This document shows, piece after piece, positions 16,921 to 25,025 of a stretch of 64,000 bases of DNA. Each line of letters begins with the position of its first letter. The first letter of the stretch is position 1. Origin of the DNA: Agromyces cerinus (GTDB taxonomy: Bacteria; Actinomycetota; Actinomycetes; Actinomycetales; Microbacteriaceae); the NCBI RefSeq assembly GCF_016907835.1, contig NZ_JAFBCT010000001.1, forward strand, positions 1,674,001 through 1,738,000, in the 5' to 3' direction. The notes beneath the pieces were generated by a model. It saw only the letters and a program-made list of their open reading frames with translations, ran no database searches and was not told the origin of the DNA. Position numbers and translations under genes: made by a program.

Positions 16921-17808
16921 ATGTCACGACGATCCGAAGAGTCGCGCTCGCGTGTCGCGCTGATCACCGGTGCGACCGGCGGCATCGGCAAGGCGACCGC
17001 GCTCGGACTCGCCCGAACCGGCATGCAGCTCGCGATCGTCGGTCGGGATCGAGAGCGCACCGACGCGATCGCACGGACGGTCCGCGAGGCGGGCGCCGCA
17101 GACGTGCAGGCCTTCGTCGCCGACCTCTCCTCGCAGGCCGAGGTGCGGCGTCTGGCCGACGAGGTGCTGCAACGCCTGCCGCGCCTCGACGTGCTCGTCA
17201 ACAACGTCGGCGGGTTCTGGCAGACCCGGCATCTCACAGCCGACGGACTCGAGCGCACGTTCGCGGTCAACCACCTCGCGCCGTTCCTGTTGACGAACCT
17301 CCTCCTCGACCGGCTGAAGCAGAGCGCACCATCGCGTGTCGTCACAGTCTCTTCCAACGCGCATCGCACCGGGCGTGTCGACTTCGACGACCTGCAGGGT
17401 GAGCGCAATTACTCGGGGTCGCGCGCCTACGACCAGTCGAAACTCGCGAACGTGCTGTTCGCGTTCGAACTGGCGAGACGCTTGCGCGGCACTCTGGTCA
17501 CCTCCAACGCCCTGCATCCCGGAGTGGTGCGCACCGCCTTCGGCGCAGAGGATCCCGCAGCGGTGCAGCGGTTCATCGTGCCCGTGCTCAAGCCCTTCAT
17601 GAAGACACCCGCTCAGGGCGCGGCGACCTCGATCCACCTCGCCACCGCGCCCGATCTCGAACAGGTCACCGGCGGATTCTTCTCGAACAGCAGGCGCGTG
17701 CGCCCGTCGAGGCGCGGCGAGGACCGCGCTGACGCCGAGCGTCTCTGGCGGGTGAGCGCCGAGCTCGTGGGCATGGACGCCCCAGCGGTGGAGGGAGAGC
17801 GTCGATGA
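16921..17808 (+). CDS. Short-chain dehydrogenase/reductase
   Basis: A classical SDR of 295 residues. It has the nucleotide-binding motif TGATGGIGK (16-24), the NNVGG turn, the catalytic Ser in VVTVSSNAH and the YDQSK active-site pair. The layout resembles retinol dehydrogenase/WW-oxidoreductase-like SDRs that use NADP(H). ATG 16921 is preceded by GGAGGGAG. The substrate is unknown. A short remnant ORF overlaps its stop by four bases, suggesting that an intact two-gene operon once existed. Confidence 0.9.
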   Translation: MSRRSEESRSRVALITGATGGIGKATALGLARTGMQLAIVGRDRERTDAIARTVREAGAADVQAFVADLSSQAEVRRLADEVLQRLPRLDVLVNNVGGFWQTRHLTADGLERTFAVNHLAPFLLTNLLLDRLKQSAPSRVVTVSSNAHRTGRVDFDDLQGERNYSGSRAYDQSKLANVLFAFELARRLRGTLVTSNALHPGVVRTAFGAEDPAAVQRFIVPVLKPFMKTPAQGAATSIHLATAPDLEQVTGGFFSNSRRVRPSRRGEDRADAERLWRVSAELVGMDAPAVEGERR

Positions 17809-18004
17809 CGACGTCTCATGTCGTGAGCATTCTGCTGATCGTTCTGCCGATCGCGTTCAACCTCGCGTTCGCCGCCCTCGCGAAGACCTTCGATCACCCC
17901 GACATCCTTCGCCGACCGACACGGGAGATCCTCGCGCGCTTCCGCGCGGGCGGGTCCGGCCTCGTGCTGCTCTTGAGCCTGGCGGCGGACTCGCTCGGCC
18001 TGGC
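17805..18004 (+). pseudogene. Truncated small membrane protein gene after the SDR gene
   Basis: The frame starts at ATG 17805 (ATGA overlap with the SDR stop) and encodes a credible membrane-protein N-terminus: one hydrophobic span at 8-25, then FDHPDILRRPTREILARFRAGGSGLVLL. After about residue 58 the character changes, and the frame then runs antisense through the 3' end of the leftward reductase gene, where it is plainly not coding. The likely history is a deletion that removed the C-terminal half. The family is not firmly recognised. Confidence 0.5.
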
Positions 18005-19048
18005 TCAGTCCTCTGTCGTGCCGCCGCCCACGCGCACGAGCATCTTGCCGGTGTTCGCGCCGCGCATCATGTCGAGAAACGCGTCGACGGTGTTGTCGAT
18101 GCCGTCGACGATGGTCTCGTCGTAGGCGATGCGCCCCTCCGAGAACCAGCCGGTCATCCTGCCGTTGAACTCCGGCGCGAGGTGGAGGTATGCCGCGAGG
18201 GTGAACCCCTTGACCGACAGACCGCGGGTGATGATGTTCGCCAGGTTGTCGGGACCGACCGCCTTCTCCGTCGTGTTGTAGCTCGTGATCGCTCCGCAGA
18301 GGGCGATCCGGCCGCCGTCGTTCATGACGTCGAGGGCGGCCTCGAGGTGGTCGCCGCCGACGTTGTCGAAGAACACGTCGACGCCGTCGGGCGCGAGCTC
18401 TGCGAGCTGCTCGCGCACTGGGGCATCCTTGTAGTTGAACGCGGCGTCGTAGCCGTACTTCTCGGTCAGCAGGCGCACCTTCTCGGCCGAGCCGGCCGAA
18501 CCGATGACCCGGCCGGCTCCGAGCAGCTTCGCGATCTGCCCGGCAGCGGTGCCGACGGCACCGGCGGCGCCCGAGATGAAGACGGTGTCGCCGGGCTTCA
18601 TGCCCGCGATGGCGGTGAGGCCGACGTAGCCGGTCAGCCCCGTCATGCCGAGCGTGCCGAGGTACAGCGACAGGGGCACCCCGGGGAGCTCGGGCACGAC
18701 CCGGAAGGTCGCCGCGTCGTGCTGCACCATGTCCGACCAGCCGTGCTGGTGCAGCACCACGCTGCCGACCGGGATCGATTCGGCCTCGGATGCCACGACG
18801 CGCCCGATCGCCCCGCCGGCGATGGTCTCGCCGAGGGCGTACGGCGCGACATAGCTGCGCACGTCGTTCATGCGACCGCGCATGTACGGGTCGACCGAGA
18901 CGAACTCGTTCCGCACGCGGATCTGGCCCGGCTGCAGGTCGCCGTACGCGACCGTGGTGATGCGGAAGTCGGCCGGGGTCGGCCACCCCTCGGGGCGGGC
19001 GATGAGCTGGATGTGCGTGCTGGTCGCGTTCGACACGTGCTGCTTCAC
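18005..19048 (-). CDS. Zinc-independent NADP-dependent oxidoreductase (CurA/leukotriene B4 dehydrogenase type)
   Basis: A medium-chain reductase without zinc that reduces activated C=C bonds of enones using NADPH. The 347-residue protein carries the signatures VDPYMRGRM, the Rossmann element ISGAAGAVGTAAGQIAK, the EKYGYDAAFNYKD stretch, FFDNVGG and LCGAITSYN. GTG 19048 is the start. It is divergent from a TetR gene with a 38-base inverted repeat between them, so it is probably induced by electrophiles through that regulator. Converges on the truncated ORF at its 3' side. Confidence 0.92.
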   Translation of the reverse strand: MKQHVSNATSTHIQLIARPEGWPTPADFRITTVAYGDLQPGQIRVRNEFVSVDPYMRGRMNDVRSYVAPYALGETIAGGAIGRVVASEAESIPVGSVVLHQHGWSDMVQHDAATFRVVPELPGVPLSLYLGTLGMTGLTGYVGLTAIAGMKPGDTVFISGAAGAVGTAAGQIAKLLGAGRVIGSAGSAEKVRLLTEKYGYDAAFNYKDAPVREQLAELAPDGVDVFFDNVGGDHLEAALDVMNDGGRIALCGAITSYNTTEKAVGPDNLANIITRGLSVKGFTLAAYLHLAPEFNGRMTGWFSEGRIAYDETIVDGIDNTVDAFLDMMRGANTGKMLVRVGGGTTED

Positions 19049-19076
19049 TTTCCCGGCCTCGTGGGCCGTGTTTCAT

Positions 19077-19114
19077 GTAACGGTCGTTCCAATATATACT
19101 GGACTGACCGTTAC
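19077..19114. promoter_or_regulatory. 38-bp inverted repeat, operator of the TetR/reductase pair
   Basis: The arms GTAACGGTCGTTCCA and its near-complement CTGGACTGACCGTTAC face each other across an AT-rich centre. The centre holds TATACT reading toward tetR and TATATT reading toward the reductase, so both -10 elements sit inside the repeat and one bound repressor could shut both genes. Confidence 0.75.
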
Positions 19115-19134
19115 GCAAAAAGGGGAGCCGGCAC

Positions 19135-19710
19135 ATGGGCCGACAGCAGATGTTCGACACCGCAGAGGTCGTCCGCGCCGCTCGCACCGTCTTCTGGCAG
19201 CACGGGTACGAAGATGCCTCGATTCCCGACCTCGAAGCGGCGACCGGGCTCAAGCGTTCGAGCATCTACCACGCGTTCGACAGCAAGCGCGGGCTCTTCG
19301 ACGCAGCGGTGAACAGCTACCTCGACGAGGTCGTCCGCCCGAGGCTCCGGCCGCTCACGGTCCCGCAGGTCTCCCCTGACGCGATCGTCGAGTACTTCAC
19401 CGGCCTCCGTGCGGCACTCGAACGGTCGGACTCCTTCACCGCCGAGAACGGCTGCCTGCTCATCAATGCCGCGGGCGCCCCGATCGCTCACGACGCGGCC
19501 GTCCGCGAGTCGGTCGCCGCCTATCGCGGCGAACTGCACACGGCCATCCGCAGCGGCATCGCGGCCAGATACCCCGACCGACCGGCCGACGAGGTCGATC
19601 GTCTCGCCGAGACCTGCACCGCCCTCGTCGTCGCGACCTTCGCGCTCACCCGCGTCGACGCCGACGCGGCGCTCGGCAGCCTCGATGCTGCGCAGCGACT
19701 GGTCGACTGA
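19135..19710 (+). CDS. TetR-family regulator
   Basis: A 191-residue TetR-type repressor with an N-terminal helix-turn-helix (VVRAARTVFWQHGYEDASIPDLEAATGLKRSSIYHAFDSK, about 12-51) and a C-terminal domain containing ENGCLLINAA, the pattern of TetR proteins that control reductases of electrophilic compounds. GGGGAGCC precedes ATG 19135. It is divergent from the CurA-type reductase and shares the inverted repeat at 19077 with it. Confidence 0.9.
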   Translation: MGRQQMFDTAEVVRAARTVFWQHGYEDASIPDLEAATGLKRSSIYHAFDSKRGLFDAAVNSYLDEVVRPRLRPLTVPQVSPDAIVEYFTGLRAALERSDSFTAENGCLLINAAGAPIAHDAAVRESVAAYRGELHTAIRSGIAARYPDRPADEVDRLAETCTALVVATFALTRVDADAALGSLDAAQRLVD

Positions 19711-19797
19711 ACACGCTCCCCGCCTGCAGAGCAGCGACTCCGGGTCTGGTGCAGGCCTGCTCAGGCCACCTGGGGCCCGGAGCCCGGGGCTCGGCGC

Positions 19798-20250
19798 TCA
19801 GGCATTCGGTCCGTCGAAGTAGCCCGGCGGCGCAACGAGCACCGACTGGAAGAAGTGGCCCTGCTCTTCATCGGGGTTCTCGTCCTCGACGAAAGGTCGC
19901 CACAGCGACAGCAGGAGCGCCGGAGCCACGTAACTGCGGCCGCCCTCGTCCTCCTCGAGCTCCGTGAACTCGGAGAGTTGCTCCACGACTCGCGCAGCCG
20001 GCGTGCCCAGCAGGTCGATGCCGCGGTACTCGACGCGCACCGGGCCGTAGGGGCGGGACACCTCGATCGCGCCCACCGTTCCGCCGGGGGCGGGTTCGAG
20101 TTCGATCGACATGCCGCTGTCGTAGACCGCAGGCAACCCCGACTGGGGATCGTGGCCGTCGATGGTGGCGAGCGCGCGCTTCGCCTCATCCATGGTCATG
20201 CCGATTCGGACCGGGCCCACGGCCTCGGGGGGAACGATGTCGATGATCAT
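19798..20250 (-). CDS. Conserved hypothetical protein of the immunity-like cluster
   Basis: A 150-residue soluble protein from ATG 20250, not assigned to a family. The N-terminus VGPVRIGMTMDEAKRAL resembles small proteins annotated near polymorphic toxin immunity genes; the C-terminus has a run of acidic residues and ends PPGYFDG. It is the last of three leftward genes; the middle one is an Imm21-type protein 13 bases upstream. Whether it is an immunity protein is a guess from context. Confidence 0.65.
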   Translation of the reverse strand: MIIDIVPPEAVGPVRIGMTMDEAKRALATIDGHDPQSGLPAVYDSGMSIELEPAPGGTVGAIEVSRPYGPVRVEYRGIDLLGTPAARVVEQLSEFTELEEDEGGRSYVAPALLLSLWRPFVEDENPDEEQGHFFQSVLVAPPGYFDGPNA

Positions 20251-20263
20251 GCACTTCACCCTG

Positions 20264-20800
20264 TCACACCGGTGCCTCGGGAGACAGCCGGACCAGCAGA
20301 AGCCAGGTGTCGTCGTCGGGCTCGACGTCGGCGGTCTCGACCCGGTAGCGGCCGGGCGCGAGATCGACGCGCAACGACGAGGTGCTGCCGAGATCGTCCG
20401 CGGCGAAGGCGGAGTCGAAGAGCACGACGGGCCCCGGCACGTCCCAGTGCGCGGCCTCCTCCCACCTGGCAACCTCGAGTGCCCGCCCGAGTGCGCCCAC
20501 CGCCGCCTCCGCGCTGTCGGCGGCCGGCACGCGGAGGAACAGGGAGCGCTCCGAGACGAACGTCGTCGGGGCGGGGTCGTCGCCGAGCACGAGAGCGGGC
20601 GTACCGCCGACGTCGATCACCCCTGCGTACCCGGCGACCGCGCAGGCACGCCCGTAGTCGCCGACTCCCTCCTCGACGCCGTCGTCCAGATCGTCATCCT
20701 CGTCGTCCGCCCCGTGCCAGGCTTCGAGCACCGACTCGGGCACGGCGATCAGCGGCCCGCCTCCGGTCTTGACCCACGCACTGTTCGTCTGGTCGGCCAT
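20264..20800 (-). CDS. Imm21-like immunity protein
   Basis: The 178-residue protein has the pattern I know from immunity protein 21: WVKTGGGPLIAVPESVLEAW at the start, DYGRACAVAGYAGVIDVGG in the middle, then ALVLGDDPAPTTF. Imm21 proteins neutralise nuclease toxins of contact-dependent or polymorphic toxin systems. ATG 20800 shares one base with the stop of the 88-residue gene upstream. No toxin or secretion gene is nearby, so it would be an orphan immunity gene. Family assignment is from memory of the consensus. Confidence 0.7.
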   Translation of the reverse strand: MADQTNSAWVKTGGGPLIAVPESVLEAWHGADDEDDDLDDGVEEGVGDYGRACAVAGYAGVIDVGGTPALVLGDDPAPTTFVSERSLFLRVPAADSAEAAVGALGRALEVARWEEAAHWDVPGPVVLFDSAFAADDLGSTSSLRVDLAPGRYRVETADVEPDDDTWLLLVRLSPEAPV

Positions 20801-21066
20801 CAGGCCTCGATCCACTCCGTGCCGTCGCCCGGGCGGATCCGGGCCAGTCCCGACAGGCCGAGCCCGACGAGCACGCCCAGCACGCGGCGAACCACCTCGT
20901 CTCGCGGCGCCGCTGGATCGATGTCGACGTCGAGGTGCGCCCCGAACGCGCCGGATCCGGCCCCGCTCACCTCGCCGAGGTCGGCGAGTGCGTCGTTCAG
21001 CTCGTCCTCGACGTCGTCCCGGTCCACCGGGAGCCTGCCGTCGAAGCGGATCTCCATGAAGTCCAT
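20800..21066 (-). CDS. Small hypothetical protein, first gene of the immunity-like cluster
   Basis: An acidic 88-residue protein starting at ATG 21066 (MDFMEIRFDGRLP). It has a repeated Asp/Val pattern (DRDDVEDELNDALADLGEVSG) and the segment HLDVDIDP. No family is recognised. Its stop overlaps the Imm21-like start (TGATG), so the two are translationally coupled and likely act together. Confidence 0.65.
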   Translation of the reverse strand: MDFMEIRFDGRLPVDRDDVEDELNDALADLGEVSGAGSGAFGAHLDVDIDPAAPRDEVVRRVLGVLVGLGLSGLARIRPGDGTEWIEA

Positions 21067-21174
21067 GCCTCCATCCTCACCCGGAACCCGCCCGCAGGTC
21101 GATGGCGATGTCACGCGCGGCGTCGTCGACCGATAGCGTCGGAGGGCATGCGGCATCCGCTCGAAGGAGAATCG

Positions 21175-22503
21175 GTGAGAGACCAGGTCGACACAATCGT
21201 GATCGGTGCGGGGGTGGCGGGCCTGACCGCCGCTCGACTGCTGGCGAGAGCCGGACGCCGGGTCGTGGTGCTCGAGGCCCGCGACCGGGTGGGCGGCAGG
21301 GTCTGGACCGATCGCCGCGACGGGCTCGTCACCGACCTCGGCGCCTCATGGATCCACGGCATCACGCGCAGCCCCGTCGCCGAGGCGGCCGAGGCGTTCG
21401 GCATGGCGATGGTGGAGTTCACGGTCGGCGGGTATCAGCCCGACAGCCGGCCGATCGCGTACTTCGGCCCCGATGGCGAGCGGCTCCCGGATGTCGCGGC
21501 GCAGCGTTTCACGGGCGACATCCGCACGCTCGACGCGGCGCTCGTCGAGGTGGTGGCGGCATCCGACCCGGATGCCTCGTACCGCGACGTGACCGAGGCT
21601 GCGCTCGCCGCCCAGACGTGGGACGCAGAACGCACCCAGCGCGTGCGCGAGTTCCTCGAGCATCGGGCGGAGGAGCAGTACGGGGCGTGGATCGAGGATC
21701 TCGCCGCGCACGGCCTCGACGACGACTCGATCGACGGCGACGAGGTCGTGTTCCCCGACGGGTACGACCGGCTTCCCGAGCACCTCGCGGCCGGACTCGA
21801 CATTCGTCTCGAGCACGTCGTGTCCCACGTGCGATGGTCGGCCGACGGCGTCGTCGTCACGACCGATCGGGGCGTGTTCACGGCCGACACCGCCGTGGTG
21901 ACGGCGCCGGTCGGCGTGCTGCATTCCCCCGAGTTCGTCGTCGAGCCGCCGCTTCCCGACCCCGTGGCGGGCGCACTCGGCCGGCTCGAGATGAATGCGT
22001 TCGAGAAGGTCTTCCTTCGGTTCCCCACGAAGTTCTGGGACGACGGGGTCTACGCGATCCGGCAACAGGGACCCGAGAGCCGCTGGTGGCACTCCTGGTA
22101 CGACCTCACCGACCTGCACGGCACGCCCACGCTCCTGACCTTCGCGGCGGGCCCCACGGCTCGAGCGACGCGCGCCTGGGACCGGGACCAGGTCGTCGAG
22201 TCCGTTCTCGCGCAGCTGCGCAGGCTCTACGGCGAGCGCGTGCCGCAGCCGAGCACCGTGCACATCACGGCGTGGCAGGATGACCCGTTCGCCCGTGGCT
22301 CGTACGCCTACATGACGGTCGGCTCCACGACGGCCGACCACGACGACCTCGCGACCCCCGTCGGCGGCGTCCTCCACCTCGCCGGCGAGGCGACGTGGAC
22401 GGATGACCCGGCGACGGTGCCTGCGGCGCTGTACTCCGGGCACCGGGCGGCGTCGAACATCCTCGGGCGCGAGCTCCCGATCGACGAGGTGTGGGCCGAC
22501 TGA
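21175..22503 (+). CDS. Flavin-containing monoamine oxidase family protein
   Basis: An FAD-dependent amine oxidase of 442 residues. The dinucleotide-binding motif TIVIGAGVAGLTAARLLARAG begins near residue 6, followed by VLEARDRVGGRVWT and LGASWIHG, typical of polyamine/monoamine oxidases. The C-terminal FAD motif is LHLAGEATW. I prefer GTG 21175 because AAGGAGA sits at ideal spacing; ATG 21148 is in frame but its ribosome site is too close. The substrate amine is unknown. It is divergent from the immunity-like cluster. Confidence 0.9.
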   Translation: MRDQVDTIVIGAGVAGLTAARLLARAGRRVVVLEARDRVGGRVWTDRRDGLVTDLGASWIHGITRSPVAEAAEAFGMAMVEFTVGGYQPDSRPIAYFGPDGERLPDVAAQRFTGDIRTLDAALVEVVAASDPDASYRDVTEAALAAQTWDAERTQRVREFLEHRAEEQYGAWIEDLAAHGLDDDSIDGDEVVFPDGYDRLPEHLAAGLDIRLEHVVSHVRWSADGVVVTTDRGVFTADTAVVTAPVGVLHSPEFVVEPPLPDPVAGALGRLEMNAFEKVFLRFPTKFWDDGVYAIRQQGPESRWWHSWYDLTDLHGTPTLLTFAAGPTARATRAWDRDQVVESVLAQLRRLYGERVPQPSTVHITAWQDDPFARGSYAYMTVGSTTADHDDLATPVGGVLHLAGEATWTDDPATVPAALYSGHRAASNILGRELPIDEVWAD

Positions 22504-22510
22504 CCGACGG

Positions 22511-23155
22511 TCACTGCTGCATCCTCGGATCCTCCGTGGGGTCGAAGTACTTCGCCGGGCACCCTTGATCGATCGCCTCCGGGTGCAGTTCGAAATGCCA
22601 CGGCTCATTGTCGTAGATCGGGCACAGGCCGTACCGGGCACCGTGGTCCGACACCCAGTCGGTCGCGTCATAGGAACCGATGTCGACTGCGCCTCCGGCG
22701 ACGTGAGCGGAGGTCTCCGCGGTCGCGACCCACCGAGCGGCCTCCTGCTCGGACCCGTAGTCGGCCACGGCATCGCGGAGCAGTTGCTCCTGGTACTCCG
22801 GCGAGCGCCAGCCGCTGTTGACGACGAACTCGATCCCGTCCTCGCGCGCATCCGACGCCGCGTCGCGCAGGGCCTGCAGCAGGTCGGGGTCGAGGTTGAC
22901 GACCCCGGGATGCTGCTCGTCGAAGGCGGACACGCCATCGGGCATCGCACCATCGGCCTCGGTGATGGCCCCGTCGGCGGTGGCCATCGCCATGCCACCC
23001 TGCGGCTGCGTGTCAGCTGGGCCGGCGGATGTCGCTGCCAACGATCGGGCGAGGGATCCGACCATCATCGTGACCGCGACGACGATCGCGATGAGGACCA
23101 CAGCAGCCCAGAGGATCCTGCGATACCGAATTCGAGATGTTGCATGGTGACTCAT
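22511..23155 (-). CDS. Membrane-anchored D-Ala-D-Ala carboxypeptidase, VanY type (M15B)
   Basis: It trims the terminal D-alanine from peptidoglycan precursors. The 214-residue protein has one N-terminal transmembrane anchor (14-36), a linker, and the M15 domain with SGWRSPEYQEQLL, the zinc ligands in SAHVAGGAVDIG (His, Asp) and the catalytic Glu/His in EPWHFEL. ATG 23155 is chosen for its position before the anchor. It is divergent from a VanR/VanS-type two-component pair and a VanZ-type gene. The resistance core vanHAX is absent, so its job is more likely cell-wall homeostasis or low-level glycopeptide response. Confidence 0.9.
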   Translation of the reverse strand: MSHHATSRIRYRRILWAAVVLIAIVVAVTMMVGSLARSLAATSAGPADTQPQGGMAMATADGAITEADGAMPDGVSAFDEQHPGVVNLDPDLLQALRDAASDAREDGIEFVVNSGWRSPEYQEQLLRDAVADYGSEQEAARWVATAETSAHVAGGAVDIGSYDATDWVSDHGARYGLCPIYDNEPWHFELHPEAIDQGCPAKYFDPTEDPRMQQ

Positions 23156-23188
23156 GCCGCCAGTCAACGCAGCCCCGTGTTGCCCGCC

Positions 23189-23208
23189 CGTATCCGGTTT
23201 CGGATACG
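23189..23208. promoter_or_regulatory. Inverted repeat between vanY- and vanR-like genes
   Basis: CGTATCCG and CGGATACG are perfect complements separated by four bases. The repeat lies in the 87-base divergent gap and is a candidate binding site for the adjacent response regulator. Confidence 0.55.
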
Positions 23209-23242
23209 CCCGCGATACGCGGTAACTCCTAGCATTGCCAGC

Positions 23243-23938
23243 ATGCGTGTGTTGGTGGTTGAAGACGAACCCTTCATGGCGGAGGCCATCCGCGATGGGT
23301 TGCGCCTGGAGGCGATCGCGGCGGATATCGCCGGCGACGGGGACACGGCGCTGGAACTGTTGAGCATCAACACCTACGACATCGCCGTCCTCGACCGGGA
23401 CGTCCCCGGCCCGTCGGGCGACGAGATCGCCGAGAGCATCGTCGCCTCCGGCAGCGGGATGCCGATCCTGATGCTCACGGCCGCCGACCGGCTGGACGAC
23501 AAGGCATCCGGATTCGGAATCGGTGCCGACGACTACCTCACCAAGCCGTTCGAACTGCAGGAGCTCGTGCTCCGGCTTCGAGCGCTCGATCGCCGGCGTG
23601 CGCACAACCGGCCGCCGGTGCGCGAGATCGCCGGGCTGCGCCTCGACCCGTTCCGACGCGAGGTCTACCGCGACGGCCGATACGTCGCGTTGACCCGCAA
23701 GCAGTTCGCCGTGCTCGAGGTCCTCGTCGCCGCGGAGGGCGGTGTGATCAGCGCCGAAGAGCTGTTGGAGCGTGCGTGGGACGAGAACGCCGACCCCTTC
23801 ACGAACGCCGTGCGCATCACCGTCTCGGCGTTGCGGAAACGACTCGGCGAGCCCTGGGTCATCGCCACGGTGCCCGGCGTCGGCTACCGCATCGACATCG
23901 GGCCGGCCGCTCAGGGCGAGGCCGGTCGGCATGAGTAG
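23243..23938 (+). CDS. OmpR/VanR-type response regulator
   Basis: A 231-residue response regulator. The receiver domain shows the acidic pocket EDE (residues 7-9), the phospho-acceptor Asp in AVLDRDVPGPSG, the Thr in LMLTAAD and the Lys in DYLTKPF. The C-terminal winged helix carries LTRKQFAVLEVLVAAEGGVISAEEL and VRITVSALRKRLG, typical of OmpR/PhoB-type DNA binding. The sensor gene overlaps its stop. It probably controls the divergent vanY-like gene and its own operon. Confidence 0.93.
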   Translation: MRVLVVEDEPFMAEAIRDGLRLEAIAADIAGDGDTALELLSINTYDIAVLDRDVPGPSGDEIAESIVASGSGMPILMLTAADRLDDKASGFGIGADDYLTKPFELQELVLRLRALDRRRAHNRPPVREIAGLRLDPFRREVYRDGRYVALTRKQFAVLEVLVAAEGGVISAEELLERAWDENADPFTNAVRITVSALRKRLGEPWVIATVPGVGYRIDIGPAAQGEAGRHE

Positions 23939-25025
23939 GGCTCCAGGAATGAGCGTCCGACTCAAGCTGACCCTCAGCTATGCGGGTTTCCTGACGGTCG
24001 CGAGCGTGCTGCTGTTGGCCGCGGTATGGCTCTACCTCCTGCGCTACGTCCCCACTCATGCAGTCCAGACGATCGGCGGTTTCGTGCCCGGCCAGGGCGA
24101 TCTCATCCGTGCGTTCGGTCCGGTGGTGACTGTGGTCCTCTTGTTCCTACTGGTCGTCGGGCTGGTCGGTGGATGGTTCCTCGCGGGCCGCATGCTCGTA
24201 CCGCTGGACCGCATCACCGAAGCCACGCGCAAGGCGGCCGACGGGTCGCTCTCGTATCGCATCGATCTGGAGGGACGCAACGACGAATTCCGCGAGCTCG
24301 CCGACAGCTTCGACGCCATGCTCGCCCGGCTCGAGGCGCACGTCGCCGAACAGCAGCGATTCGCCGCCAACGCCTCTCACGAGCTGCGCACCCCGCTCGC
24401 GATCACGCAGACCATGCTCGAGGTCGCGCGCAGTGATCCGAGCAACGTCAGCCCAGCAATCATCGACCGTCTCAGTGCGGTGAACACCCGGGCCATCGAC
24501 CTCACCGAGGCGCTGCTCCTGCTCAGCCGCGCCGATCAGCGGTCGTTCACCCGAGCGGTCGTCGACCTGTCACTCCTCGCGGATGAGGCAGTCGAGACGC
24601 TGCTGCCGCTCGCGGAGCGGCGCGGCGTCACCATCGAGGCATCCGGTGCCATCGCCCTCACGCTCGGCTCCCGAGCGCTCCTCCTGCAGACGACCACGAA
24701 CCTGCTGCACAACGCGATCGTGCACAACCTGCCCGAACACGGCACCGCATCGCTCATCACCGCTGTCGACGACGGATCGGTCACGTTGACGGTCGAGAAC
24801 ACCGGCGAGCAGCTCCCGCCGCAATTGGTCTCCACGCTCACCGAGCCGTTCCAGCGGGGCACGGAACGCATTCGCGGTGACCATGGCGGTGTCGGTCTGG
24901 GCCTCGCGATCGTCAAGAGCATCGTGAATGCGCACGACGGAACTCTCACGGTCGTCGGCCGCCCCGAAGGCGGGATGCGCGTCACGGTGCAGTTGCCCGC
25001 CGCGGCGTCGGGCGCTGCCCGATGA
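23931..25025 (+). CDS. Sensor histidine kinase, VanS-like
   Basis: A membrane histidine kinase of 364 residues: transmembrane spans at about 16-38 and 63-84, HAMP domain (VPLDRITEATRKAADGSLSYRI), the H-box FAANASHELRTPLA with the phospho-His, the N-box LLHNAIVHN and the G-box GGVGLGLAIVKSIV. The short extracytoplasmic loop (about 24 residues) resembles VanS-type kinases that sense cell-wall stress within the membrane. ATG 23931 overlaps the regulator stop by eight bases; ATG 23949 is an alternative. It overlaps the VanZ-like gene by four bases. Confidence 0.93.
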   Translation: MSRAPGMSVRLKLTLSYAGFLTVASVLLLAAVWLYLLRYVPTHAVQTIGGFVPGQGDLIRAFGPVVTVVLLFLLVVGLVGGWFLAGRMLVPLDRITEATRKAADGSLSYRIDLEGRNDEFRELADSFDAMLARLEAHVAEQQRFAANASHELRTPLAITQTMLEVARSDPSNVSPAIIDRLSAVNTRAIDLTEALLLLSRADQRSFTRAVVDLSLLADEAVETLLPLAERRGVTIEASGAIALTLGSRALLLQTTTNLLHNAIVHNLPEHGTASLITAVDDGSVTLTVENTGEQLPPQLVSTLTEPFQRGTERIRGDHGGVGLGLAIVKSIVNAHDGTLTVVGRPEGGMRVTVQLPAAASGAAR

